A stretch of DNA of 64,000 nt from Acidobacteriia bacterium AH_259_A11_L15 (GTDB lineage: Bacteria > Acidobacteriota > Terriglobia > Acidiferrales > 2-02-FULL-67-57), in contig JALLOH010000003.1 in NCBI GenBank assembly GCA_027717655.1, positions 16,821 to 80,820 on the forward strand, in the 5' to 3' direction. The notes under the pieces are model-generated. The model was not told the origin of the DNA. It did no database searches and saw nothing but the letters and a program-made list of their open reading frames with translations. Shown one piece after another: positions 16,300-23,638 of this stretch (position 1 is the stretch's first letter; each line of letters opens with the position of its first letter). The position numbers and the translations under genes were made by a program.

Positions 16300-16515
16300 G
16301 TGGTGGTAAGCCTGACATACACGTATGTTGTTCCGACTCGCTACTTGACCAAGCTCGCTGAGATAAAGACAGAAACTTCTGTAGGAATCGCCAGACAAAT
16401 ATCATTTGCGCTGGAACTTTATCTGAAGGAGTATGACGAAAGGCCGACGTTTCGCGATGAGCTTTTTGCGTACGTAAAGGGATTCGAGAAAGGTCAGGGA
16501 CCAAATCCCAAATAG
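16300..16515 (+). CDS. Ribbon-helix-helix (CopG-like) regulator
   Basis: A 71-aa protein with the beta-strand plus two-helix pattern of CopG-type regulators: TYTYVVPTRYLTKLAEIK, then SVGIARQISFALELYLKEY. The acidic or polar C-terminal tail (residues 50-71) may dimerise or contact a partner. The frame opens with two GTG codons, and the exact start is unclear because GGTGGT overlaps them. A palindrome lies directly upstream. Its stop faces the end of the minus-strand operon 9 bases away. It is likely a copy-number or element-gene repressor, as for many plasmid RHH proteins. Confidence 0.65.
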   Translation: MVVSLTYTYVVPTRYLTKLAEIKTETSVGIARQISFALELYLKEYDERPTFRDELFAYVKGFEKGQGPNPK

Positions 16516-16523
16516 TTGGGAAC

Positions 16524-16886
16524 TTAGAACCAACCTCCGAATAGCGGCTCCTCTCCTGTCTTGATGGCATGCTTTACTAAGGTATAAGCTCGCTCGTACC
16601 ATGCCATGTAACCCTTGTGCATGTGGCGGTGCTTGATCGCGTTTTGCACGACCTTTCTTGCATCCCCGCCGTATGAGGACCACACCCACTCGCAGTAGTT
16701 TGGAAGGCATTCCTTTGCGTCACGAAGAATCTGGGCTGCACCTGACGGACTGGCATATCCCAAGCTCTCTGCAATTATGTGGGCCGTGATGCGCGGATAG
16801 CGCCTCATGTACTTGCGGTAGGACTCAGCCTTCTGGCGCGGCGTATCAATCGTCCTCCAGGCGCACAACCTCATTGAAGCGATCAC
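16524..16886 (-). CDS. Hypothetical protein with helix-turn-helix-like segment
   Basis: A 120-aa basic protein of unknown family. The segment ITAHIIAESLGYASPSGAAQIL (about 33-54) looks like a helix-turn-helix (the -SLGYAS- turn). The tryptophan- and tyrosine-rich remainder has no motif I know. It is the last gene of the minus-strand run that begins at 18149 and overlaps the end of the 90-aa gene by 41 bases if the track start is used. A start near ATT/ACG codons right after GGAGG at about 16855 would remove most of the overlap. Its role in the element is unknown. Confidence 0.5.
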   Translation of the reverse strand: MIASMRLCAWRTIDTPRQKAESYRKYMRRYPRITAHIIAESLGYASPSGAAQILRDAKECLPNYCEWVWSSYGGDARKVVQNAIKHRHMHKGYMAWYERAYTLVKHAIKTGEEPLFGGWF

Positions 16887-17118
16887 CTTCCACTGAGATC
16901 CTACGGCCCTTTAGCCGCTGAGAAATGTACTCGCAGCCGCGACCGAAGGCGTAGTCTTTGAAAAAATCCCTGTCAGTGGCGCCTTCGTAGAAATGAGCGA
17001 ACGGGCGATGATCGAAGTTGACGACTCCCAGGCCGTCGCCGTCTATCTGGTAAAGAAGCTGCCAGATTGTTCCGTGGTCAATCGCTGAGAGGATTTTGCC
17101 CCGGGACGTTGAAATCAC
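16846..17118 (-). CDS. Hypothetical 90-aa protein
   Basis: No family recognised. The sequence is compact, with VVNFDHRPFAHFYEGA and DFFKDYAFGRGCEY suggesting an alpha/beta fold. It begins immediately after the DUF6573-like gene: the stop TGA of that gene is followed by GGTGAT. The start is either the GTG inside that box (17118) or the ACG four bases after it, the same puzzle as in the methyltransferase gene. It is part of the same tight operon of small genes. Confidence 0.5.
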   Translation of the reverse strand: MISTSRGKILSAIDHGTIWQLLYQIDGDGLGVVNFDHRPFAHFYEGATDRDFFKDYAFGRGCEYISQRLKGRRISVEGDRFNEVVRLEDD

Positions 17119-17119
17119 C

Positions 17120-17440
17120 TCAATAGTCTTCGGGCTTCATGTAGGTCAGCTTGCCCGGTTCCGCCACAACCCAGATCTTATCCTTTCGAAGGACCCGAAG
17201 CTTCATATAGGGTGTGTCCTCGGGATCAGGCTGGCGCAGTAGTTCGAGACCTGTGTTCACTAGGTCAACACGCTTTTGCAGGTCCTCGTAGCCTTCGTCG
17301 AAGAGGGTGCGGGCGAAGTAGACCTTGTGCGGGCCGACGGTGCCGGTGTGGACCAAGATTCCGTCTTCGACTGCCTGTTCGGTTGTGTAGCTGTAGATAA
17401 CAGGGCCAAATAGGTTTTCGGGATCCTTCTCGTCTGTCAC
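17120..17440 (-). CDS. DUF6573-like protein
   Basis: The stretch FGPVIYSYTTEQAVEDGILVHTG near the N-terminus strongly recalls the DUF6573 family, small proteins of unknown function carried by plasmids, phages and conjugative elements. I place the start at the GTG at 17440, which overlaps the stop of the 73-aa gene (ATGTGA), giving 106 aa; the track's longer start overlaps that gene by 55 bases. No catalytic residues can be assigned. Its presence supports the view that this block is the backbone of a mobile element. Confidence 0.6.
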   Translation of the reverse strand: MTDEKDPENLFGPVIYSYTTEQAVEDGILVHTGTVGPHKVYFARTLFDEGYEDLQKRVDLVNTGLELLRQPDPEDTPYMKLRVLRKDKIWVVAEPGKLTYMKPEDY

Positions 17441-17658
17441 ATGACTCGCCTCTGTCTGGGCAGCCTCTTCATGAAGAAGAACATCTCCCAAGTCAGGATC
17501 ATGCCGTCGATGTTCATGGCCGGGAGGCCGCCGTATTTGCCGATTGCACGGATCGTTCCCTCGTAGGGTGGGAATTTCCCGCTCGGATATTCGATCTGGA
17601 CCCGGTCACGCACATGGAATCTTTGTCCTTCAATGCTTATAGAGTTTTGGGTTTTCAT
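17437..17658 (-). CDS. Small beta-rich hypothetical protein
   Basis: A 73-aa protein with a pattern of short strands (GQRFHVRDRVQIEYPSGK, YEGTIRAIGKYGG, MILTWEMFFFMKR) that could form an SH3-like or Tudor-like barrel. No named family is recognised. AGGGGA seven bases before the ATG supports the start. The gene overlaps the DUF6573-like gene by four bases, so it is certainly in the same operon. The function is unknown. Confidence 0.55.
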   Translation of the reverse strand: MKTQNSISIEGQRFHVRDRVQIEYPSGKFPPYEGTIRAIGKYGGLPAMNIDGMILTWEMFFFMKRLPRQRRVM

Positions 17659-17720
17659 CTGGTCCCCTTGGCAAGCCCCGCTGCCTCGGGGATTTGCGGT
17701 GGGCTCTTGCTGCTTTTAGT

Positions 17721-17936
17721 CTACCATTCTAGCTTCGCCGCACATTGCCCGCATTCTTGCAGATTGAGGTCATCCGGATCTCCGCGCTTGATGCCGTTGA
17801 AGCCGGCAGCAAGGTAGGAAAAATCATCCATCAGGCGGCCTTCGTATTTGCAGACAGGGCATCGGACCATTGGGTTAAAGGAGTCTTCAGGTTCGCGATA
17901 GACGAGCCTCGGTGGGTCTACTTCGTAGTACGGCAT
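17721..17936 (-). CDS. Zinc-ribbon mini-protein
   Basis: A 71-aa protein with two CxxC pairs, RCPVCKYEG near residue 25 and ECGQCAAKLEW at the end, which should bind one zinc ion in a zinc-ribbon fold. AGTGGTAAT upstream gives a GGTGAT-like ribosome site. It lies 9 bases downstream of the 67-aa gene. Zinc ribbons of this size bind nucleic acids or serve as adaptors; no more can be said. Confidence 0.6.
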   Translation of the reverse strand: MPYYEVDPPRLVYREPEDSFNPMVRCPVCKYEGRLMDDFSYLAAGFNGIKRGDPDDLNLQECGQCAAKLEW

Positions 17937-17945
17937 GCATTACCA

Positions 17946-18149
17946 CTACTTCTCGAGCTCACATTCGTACCAGGTGGCATAAGTGTCTTCGCATTCGCGC
18001 TGGTACTTGCGGTCTTGCTCGCTCTTAAATCCCTGGCTTTTCTCAAACCTGGTAACGAATCGGTCAGCGCTGCTCTTGCTGCGGTAGGCTTTGACCTCAT
18101 CAAGCACGCCTTGGAAAACGCTGAGCGCGACGTAGACTTTTGGTGACAC
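17946..18149 (-). CDS. 67-aa hypothetical protein, first gene of the small-gene operon
   Basis: The track extends this frame to 18305, but GGTGGT sits five bases before a GTG at 18149, giving MSPKVYVALSVFQGVLD at the N-terminus, which looks far more protein-like than the upstream part. The product ends TYATWYECELEK. Small proteins that begin with a strand such as KVYVALSVFQG and carry a long helix with KAYRSKSSADRFVTRFEK occur in mobile elements; the function is unknown. It faces the divergent nuclease gene at 18290. Confidence 0.5.
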   Translation of the reverse strand: MSPKVYVALSVFQGVLDEVKAYRSKSSADRFVTRFEKSQGFKSEQDRKYQRECEDTYATWYECELEK

Positions 18150-18289
18150 GGGGGACCACCGAAGTAAGTATTGTTGAAAAGAAATGAGAAGATGTTCAGC
18201 CAAGTTTTCCAACAGAGGAATTTCTTGCGAGGTTGCATTTCTGCTAGTAGGATGTGGCAGTTTCCTTCCGCGACTCCTGGTGATTGAAT

Positions 18290-19726
18290 ATGAGTTCGTC
18301 CCCAAGAAACCGAGTCACAGCGCAGGATTTCTACGACTACGACAAGTGCCCGCACAGGACCTATCTGGACCATCACGGCAACACCAAGGAGAAGCTGCCC
18401 CTCTCGGACTTCCTCAACCTGTTGTTCGAGCGCGCACTCCTGCACGAGGAGGATGTTATAAAGGATCTGGAACACGTCGTCCCGGAGGGGAAGACGCTTG
18501 GAGAGCGTGCTGCCCTGACACTGGACCTGATGAAAACCGGGATTGAGCGAATCTACCAGGGAGTTCTTCTTCAGGACGACGACAGCGGCATTCCTGACCT
18601 GCTGGAAAAAGTGAACGGAAAATCAGATCTCGGTGACTACTTCTACAAGCCCGTGGACATTAAGAGCGGCAGCGGCTACGAGAGCGAGAGCAAGGGCACG
18701 CTTCGGAAGGACTACGGGAAGCAGCTGTTCCACTATGCAAGGCTGCTTGAGCGGGTCCAGGGAATGTTTCCACCCGAGGGCGAGATTCTCAACAAAAGAG
18801 GTGATAGGGTCCCTTATCCGTTAGGCCAATTCGCTAGGCTGTACCAGGAAGTCGAGCCCGAAATCAGGGCCCTGGTCGCAGGAACCAAGACTGACGAGCC
18901 GGCGCTCTGCGGAGACTGCAAGTACTGCCAGTGGTGGGGACACTGTGAGGAGATTCTTGTCAGGGAGAACGACCTGACCCTGCTGCCGGGTGTGGGCCGC
19001 GACACGAAAGTCACTCTCAACGAGGTCGGGGTGCGGTCGATAGAGGATGTTGCCAGATTTGATTTCGGGGGTGTGAAGCTCAGGCGCATCGGACCAAAAA
19101 CCGCCGAATCTATGCCACGGGCCGCCCGTGTCACCCTGTCAGGGGAGATGGAGGTGCTGAGGAAACCTGACCTTTCTGACCCTGCGGTAAAGATATATTT
19201 CGATTTCGAGGACGACCCCACGCAGGAACTGGTTTATCTATGTGGGCTGTGGGCCGAGCCCGCCATCAAAGGTCTGAACTACCACGGGTTCTTCTGCACT
19301 GGCGAGGTGGGGGAAGCACGGATGTGGACCGATTTCCAGAAACTATGCGCTGACATAATGAACATAGACTATGTGGTTTTTCACTATTCGGCATACGAAA
19401 AGACCAAGCTGAACGAACTGGAGCGGAAGTACGGCGTTCAGGAGCAGCATGCTGTTGAAACCTTCAAGGGCCGGATGAAGGACCTGCTCCTGGTCGTAAA
19501 GAATTCAGTTGTTCTCCCGACGCGCGGATACGGCCTGAAAGAGCTGGCCTCTTTCATTGGCCGCCCGTATCAGACCCAAGACGCCGGCGGCGCACAGGCG
19601 ATTGTCTGGTTCCAGGAATATCAGAAAGACCCTTCCAGGCAGGACCTGTTCAATAAGATTCTTGGGTACAACAGGGAGGATTGCCTTGTGCTGAAGGCCA
19701 TGTATGAGTGGTTGAAGCGGCTCTAG
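18290..19726 (+). CDS. TM0106-type RecB/Cas4-like nuclease with RNase H-like domain
   Basis: A 478-aa nuclease with three parts. Residues 1-210 form a Cas4/RecB-like domain with DYDKCPHRTYLDH at the front, VDIKSGSGYES as the D...E/xK core and a cysteine cluster ALCGDCKYCQWWGHCEE fit for an iron-sulfur cluster. Residues 215-275 hold a helix-hairpin-helix segment (LTLLPGVGRDTKVTL). From about 290 a DEDD-type RNase H-like fold begins (VKIYFDFEDDPTQE) and ends with YNREDCLVLKAMYEWL. This is the arrangement of the TM0106 family. GGTGAT five bases before the ATG at 18290 fixes the start. It probably processes DNA ends in replication, repair or transfer of the element. The stop overlaps the convergent gene by four bases. 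Confidence 0.85.
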   Translation: MSSSPRNRVTAQDFYDYDKCPHRTYLDHHGNTKEKLPLSDFLNLLFERALLHEEDVIKDLEHVVPEGKTLGERAALTLDLMKTGIERIYQGVLLQDDDSGIPDLLEKVNGKSDLGDYFYKPVDIKSGSGYESESKGTLRKDYGKQLFHYARLLERVQGMFPPEGEILNKRGDRVPYPLGQFARLYQEVEPEIRALVAGTKTDEPALCGDCKYCQWWGHCEEILVRENDLTLLPGVGRDTKVTLNEVGVRSIEDVARFDFGGVKLRRIGPKTAESMPRAARVTLSGEMEVLRKPDLSDPAVKIYFDFEDDPTQELVYLCGLWAEPAIKGLNYHGFFCTGEVGEARMWTDFQKLCADIMNIDYVVFHYSAYEKTKLNELERKYGVQEQHAVETFKGRMKDLLLVVKNSVVLPTRGYGLKELASFIGRPYQTQDAGGAQAIVWFQEYQKDPSRQDLFNKILGYNREDCLVLKAMYEWLKRL

Positions 19727-20391
19727 GGGACGGCTTTGCTCATCATCGTCACGTAGCCTTCCAGGCCGCCTATGGCCAGACGCTCGTATCCTGAAATGAC
19801 TTTGTGGCCGGTGTCGATCAGTTTCAGCGCGTGCTGGTTGTAGGGGCGCACGTCGTCTGCGCTGCGGATGAAGTAATCGATGAACTCTGGCACTTCTTCA
19901 AAGCCGGCATCCTGCGCTTCGGTGTTGCCGTAGCTGAAAAACATGCCTCCGTCGATGGTATGGCCTTCGAAGTCTGAGCGCGGCTGGCCGTTCTTCAAGA
20001 TCTCGTCCTGATAGCAGCACAGGCAGATGTAGCCCAAGTCGGTGTGCTTCCTGAACTGAAGCATCCATCCGTTCCTGGGGTTCTGTTCGCACACCTGGCG
20101 ATCGCAAGTTTCACATTCGGTGTAATCAAAGCTTCCAGAGCGGCAGTAGACCTCTTCGCATTCGTCACTATGAAAGAAGACCTCGCGGGGCTTGTCTTCC
20201 CAAGGAGTGTCGTAAAGCTCTGCAAAGATGCTAGTCGGGTAGAACCCTTTGTCGAGAAAGCCGCACGGCCAAAGATGAAGCTGCTTGTTCCGGTGGAGCT
20301 CCTGGTATTTCTGCATCCGCTTCGGGAAGTTGATGTCAAACCTGCGCTCACAGGAGGCGCACTCCTCGATGCGGGCGTCGTGGATGGGCAT
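19723..20391 (-). CDS. Cysteine-rich multi-zinc protein
   Basis: A 222-aa protein, not recognised by family, with several metal-binding pairs: ECASCERRFD at the start, a CxxC with two more cysteines in YTECETCDRQVCEQ, and ICLCCYQDE. This suggests two or three zinc sites. I start it at the ATG at 20391 (MPIHDARIEE) rather than at 20601, since the upstream part is composed like non-coding DNA and would overlap the restriction gene. CTTAAG is centred 25 bases before this ATG. The role is unknown; zinc-rich proteins of this sort in elements often bind nucleic acid. Confidence 0.6.
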   Translation of the reverse strand: MPIHDARIEECASCERRFDINFPKRMQKYQELHRNKQLHLWPCGFLDKGFYPTSIFAELYDTPWEDKPREVFFHSDECEEVYCRSGSFDYTECETCDRQVCEQNPRNGWMLQFRKHTDLGYICLCCYQDEILKNGQPRSDFEGHTIDGGMFFSYGNTEAQDAGFEEVPEFIDYFIRSADDVRPYNQHALKLIDTGHKVISGYERLAIGGLEGYVTMMSKAVP

Positions 20392-20415
20392 GGAGTAAGG
20401 TTGGGCGCGACACCT

Positions 20416-20432
20416 TAAGCGGCTTTCGCTTA
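20416..20432. promoter_or_regulatory. Divergent control region with inverted repeat and TATA-like sequences
   Basis: TAAGCG and CGCTTA flank a five-base spacer between the divergent genes starting at 20391 and 20484. CTTAAG in the left arm is 25 bases from the minus-strand ATG, as expected for a leaderless archaeal promoter. CTTATACTT overlaps the right arm and could be the plus-strand box. Confidence 0.35.
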
Positions 20433-20483
20433 TACTTTCTGACAGGCAAACGGCCCAAGGAGTGGGCTGCGGCAGAGGCTGCA

Positions 20484-21341
20484 ATGCCGTTTCGCGATCT
20501 CTTAAGGCAGGACAGCGAGTTTTGGGAGGCCTGCGCAAGGCACACCAATCGTCAAACAGCACGTACGGTTCAAGCAATTTATTTGTGTGACGTATGTGCA
20601 ATCCGCTTGACTCGTGAGGCTTTCAACGAGCGACCACCCATCTATCATGGCGAGAGCATTACCGGCTTTTGCGGACTCTGTAACGAAGAGAAAACAGCCA
20701 CGCTGCGGCTTTGGTTTGTTTGCGCTTTTTGCTGGAATGTCGTCCTTGCCTACCAAAAGGCCTTTGTCGCAAGCCGAGCTGTTCACGACTACTGGAAAGA
20801 CTCAGTTGCATCGTCTTTCCCCCAACTAAAGCTTTCTGAAAAGGAAGCAGTCCGTCTTTCTCCGTACATGCGTAAAGGAAAAACCAAGAAATCAGCCGCA
20901 GAAACTCTCAGGGAGCTCGATTTTCTTGTCGAAGAAGAAGTGCGGCAGCAGAGAACTCCGCTGTTTCACATAGAGCTTAAGGCAGGACCGGGCTCAATAG
21001 AAGAGATGACTGAGTTTCAATTGGACATCAATGACTCCAATGACATTATCGGTGTAGCCAACAACACGAAGCTTCCGGTCTACATTTTTCATGTCAAGTT
21101 GGAGCATCGATATGCCCCGCCTACGAGGTACACGGTTTCTACGAGGATATGGTGGACAGACATATTCACTCTCTTAAAAAACCGACTCGCAGTTAGACAG
21201 CGGAGGGGAGAAGAGAAACAGGCAGGCTACTATGCTCCGACTGCCTTCAGGCCAATTGACCAGTTTATTCAGGAGTTAGAAGTCAGGGGGCATGCGCAAT
21301 TGCGAGAGCGCCTTATGGGTCAGCCACTGGAACTTACCTGA
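20484..21341 (+). CDS. Type II restriction endonuclease-like protein with zinc fingers
   Basis: A 285-aa protein. The N-terminal part has three CxxC pairs (LCDVCAIRLT, FCGLCNEEKT, VCAFCWNVV) for zinc binding. The C-terminal half holds a restriction-like core: ELDFLVEEEV, then FHIELKAGPGSIEEM (the E-x-K element), and conserved-looking strands up to TRIWWTDIFTLLKNRL. The neighbouring gene, convergent and overlapping by 22 bases, is a TaqI/Eco57I-like adenine methyltransferase, which makes a restriction-modification pair likely. The recognition sequence cannot be read from the protein. Tail-to-tail arrangement means the two genes have separate promoters. Confidence 0.65.
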   Translation: MPFRDLLRQDSEFWEACARHTNRQTARTVQAIYLCDVCAIRLTREAFNERPPIYHGESITGFCGLCNEEKTATLRLWFVCAFCWNVVLAYQKAFVASRAVHDYWKDSVASSFPQLKLSEKEAVRLSPYMRKGKTKKSAAETLRELDFLVEEEVRQQRTPLFHIELKAGPGSIEEMTEFQLDINDSNDIIGVANNTKLPVYIFHVKLEHRYAPPTRYTVSTRIWWTDIFTLLKNRLAVRQRRGEEKQAGYYAPTAFRPIDQFIQELEVRGHAQLRERLMGQPLELT

Positions 21342-23017
21342 CTTAGGCTAGGCCTCTTTGAGGCCATTGAAAGCCTGCGTAGTTCGGTTACACCTTCCTG
21401 AATAATCTCTAGTTTTTCCTGAGAAATTGCAAAGCACTCGGCGATTTCCTTGTCTAATCGATTGCGGTTAAGGTGTCTGGTGAATTCCAGATATGCTCTT
21501 TCAGTTTGCTGCCTGGCCCTAGCATCTAAGAGACGGGGATTCAGTACCGGCAATTCCTGTACATCCAGCGGATTGAGATTGAAAACGCCTCCTCCATATT
21601 GTTGGGCTCGGGAGCGGCATCCTAGCTCGAAAAACGAAGTATTGAGGATGCTGAGTAGGGCTGTCGTGTCGGCCTTATCTATGGGCTGTGCTTCTATAAA
21701 GTTTTCATTTCCGACCACACCTGCCTTGTTCCAGATTACAAGGAAGTTCTCATAAAACCGGCGGGGAATGAATATAGAATAACGTCGTCGTCTCTTTATT
21801 TCGTCAGCCAAATTGTACCAGGGTACACGCCCAGCCTTCTGCAACCGTGGGAGATTCTGATATCCGGTGACTGTCCTTTCCTTGCCGCGGATCCGCACCT
21901 CAGTGTTCTCCGCTGCCTTGATGTACTTAACAAGGGCCTTACTCTCGATCTCTGGCAAAGGTTTGCTGACAAAGAGAATCCGGTGCGAAACGGACTCGCC
22001 GTCTTCGATGATCGGATCCGATATCTCCCTAGGGGAGAATGCCAACGGCTGAAAATATTTCTTGGGGATGCTCAGATTGTCGGCTTTCGCAGTCTCTAAG
22101 ATGTAAAAATCTCTTGCCAAAGGTTGAATCCCAATCCGCGTTCTCGCTACCTTCCCGAGAGCGGTGCATTTGTCCACCGGAAGCGTGAAGTACGCCTGCG
22201 GCTGACGCACATAGATACCCCAGGGCTGCCTCTCGTCGAGGTCTGTCTGCCTGATGGTCGCCAGTGAACCTAAGCTTCCCAGTTGCTGTCTTGTCATTTG
22301 GGAAAACCCAGAAATGAACTCAGGTAGACGAACAAAACTCACCTCATCTGCTTCCGAGGGAGTACCTTTCTCCGCGAAGAGCATCACGGACTTCACGAGG
22401 ACATCTGCGAAAAGCTTGCCTTCGCAAATAGCGAGCATCCTGATTCTAAAGTTGCGTAGAAAGAATTCCTTAAGGGCTATCCCGTAATCCGTGTCCATCC
22501 AGGAACTCGAAATGATCACGGCTATCCGGCCGTGTGGTTCGAGAAACTGTGAAGCGTAGATCAGGAAGTAGCTGTAAAGATCGGTTAGACGAGGCAGACG
22601 CGCTAGGAATAGGTCGTGGAAAATCACCCGTTCGCGGACGCGATCAATTTCGTCCAACGTACTCCGCCGCACATAAGGAGGATTCCCCACGACCGCAGAA
22701 ATCGGAGGAAATCGGGTATCAAAGAAATCGGCATTCAGAAACTGTGGAAGGGTTGTGCCAATCGATTCTTTGATGGTTTGACAAGCACGTTCGTAGACCG
22801 GGTGATCGCGTTCAACGCCGAAAACCTGTGCTTGAACTTGCTGATCTGAACAGCCAAGAGCTTTCAACCTCTTCGCAGCCTCGCAGAGAAAGACACCCTC
22901 CCCAGCCCCAATATCGAGTATTGTCTGGTTTTTGTTTTGCACGGCCCAAGAAACAAGTTCTTCTGCAATCACAGCTGGCGTGAGTACGAGACCGATCTGT
23001 TTGGAAAGTGTCACCAT
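21320..23017 (-). CDS. N6-adenine DNA methyltransferase (TaqI/Eco57I type)
   Basis: A 565-aa gamma-class DNA methyltransferase. SAM-binding motif I is TILDIGAGEGVFLCEAA near residue 35, and the catalytic motif IV is AVVGNPPYVRR near residue 110, the NPPY of adenine-N6 enzymes. The remaining two thirds resemble a TaqI-like target-recognition region (RQPQAYFTLPVDKC, then VIWNKAGVVGNENFIEAQ). It ends inside the convergent endonuclease gene. It should protect host or element DNA against that nuclease. Length is in the normal range for this type. The promoter would lie in the 132 bases before 23150, where I see nothing distinctive. Confidence 0.85.
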   Translation of the reverse strand: MVTLSKQIGLVLTPAVIAEELVSWAVQNKNQTILDIGAGEGVFLCEAAKRLKALGCSDQQVQAQVFGVERDHPVYERACQTIKESIGTTLPQFLNADFFDTRFPPISAVVGNPPYVRRSTLDEIDRVRERVIFHDLFLARLPRLTDLYSYFLIYASQFLEPHGRIAVIISSSWMDTDYGIALKEFFLRNFRIRMLAICEGKLFADVLVKSVMLFAEKGTPSEADEVSFVRLPEFISGFSQMTRQQLGSLGSLATIRQTDLDERQPWGIYVRQPQAYFTLPVDKCTALGKVARTRIGIQPLARDFYILETAKADNLSIPKKYFQPLAFSPREISDPIIEDGESVSHRILFVSKPLPEIESKALVKYIKAAENTEVRIRGKERTVTGYQNLPRLQKAGRVPWYNLADEIKRRRRYSIFIPRRFYENFLVIWNKAGVVGNENFIEAQPIDKADTTALLSILNTSFFELGCRSRAQQYGGGVFNLNPLDVQELPVLNPRLLDARARQQTERAYLEFTRHLNRNRLDKEIAECFAISQEKLEIIQEGVTELRRLSMASKRPSLSQVSSSG

Positions 23018-23149
23018 CCGTGCTTCTTATAGCACAAAACTGGAAGGTACCGTCAAATCTACAGCTTCCTCACGACGAGTCGATGATCTATTGCTAGTTG
23101 TGAGCTTTGCCGCTGGTCCCACAGCTCGCTCCGAGCATCTTGTCGGCTC

Positions 23150-23638
23150 TTAGACGAGCTTCTCCCACAGCCCCCTCGACTTTTTCGTCATTGCAACGTC
23201 GAAGTACTTGGTCAGAACATGAGGAAAGGCCCTGTCGATCTCTTGCCCGAGTTCGCTAAGCGAGTACAAACGCAAGGCCGTGATGTTGTGCTTGCCAGGC
23301 TTCAACTTGCGAGCGTTCAGCAAGAGCCAACTTGGATTGGAAGTGAACGCAAGGACAGCAATTACGGGGTTGATGCCCTTGTTTTCGAAATCTTTCAGAC
23401 CATCCAGGTCGTCCCGGTCGATGGAAATCGATGTACCCGACGGAGCCTTGACCTCGACGGCGTAGCTATCTGGACCACGTTCAGCCGAGATATCCGGGCG
23501 CTCAACTGGCCGCCCTCTTGTTCTGAATCCTACCTCGCGAAAGGTAAGCTCCAAAAGAACCTGGCATATTCTGCCGAACTCTTGGGGTCCGTGCTTCTTC
23601 CTGATCTTTTGCAGCTGCTCGTAGACCTCGTAGTTCAT
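23150..23638 (-). CDS. Mrr/Hjr-like restriction-fold nuclease coupled to the SMC-like ATPase
   Basis: A 162-aa protein with a PD-(D/E)XK pattern: ERPDISAERGPDSYAVEVKAPSG contains the aspartate and the E-x-K, and a short helical N-terminus (EQLQKIRKKHGPQEF) precedes it. A C-terminal tail may contact the partner. The ATG at 23638 overlaps the stop of the SMC-like gene as ATGA, so I use it instead of the track start at 23647. Tight coupling to a Rad50-like ATPase suggests a two-subunit nuclease comparable in principle to Rad50-Mre11 or SbcCD, with a different nuclease fold. Confidence 0.75.
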   Translation of the reverse strand: MNYEVYEQLQKIRKKHGPQEFGRICQVLLELTFREVGFRTRGRPVERPDISAERGPDSYAVEVKAPSGTSISIDRDDLDGLKDFENKGINPVIAVLAFTSNPSWLLLNARKLKPGKHNITALRLYSLSELGQEIDRAFPHVLTKYFDVAMTKKSRGLWEKLV

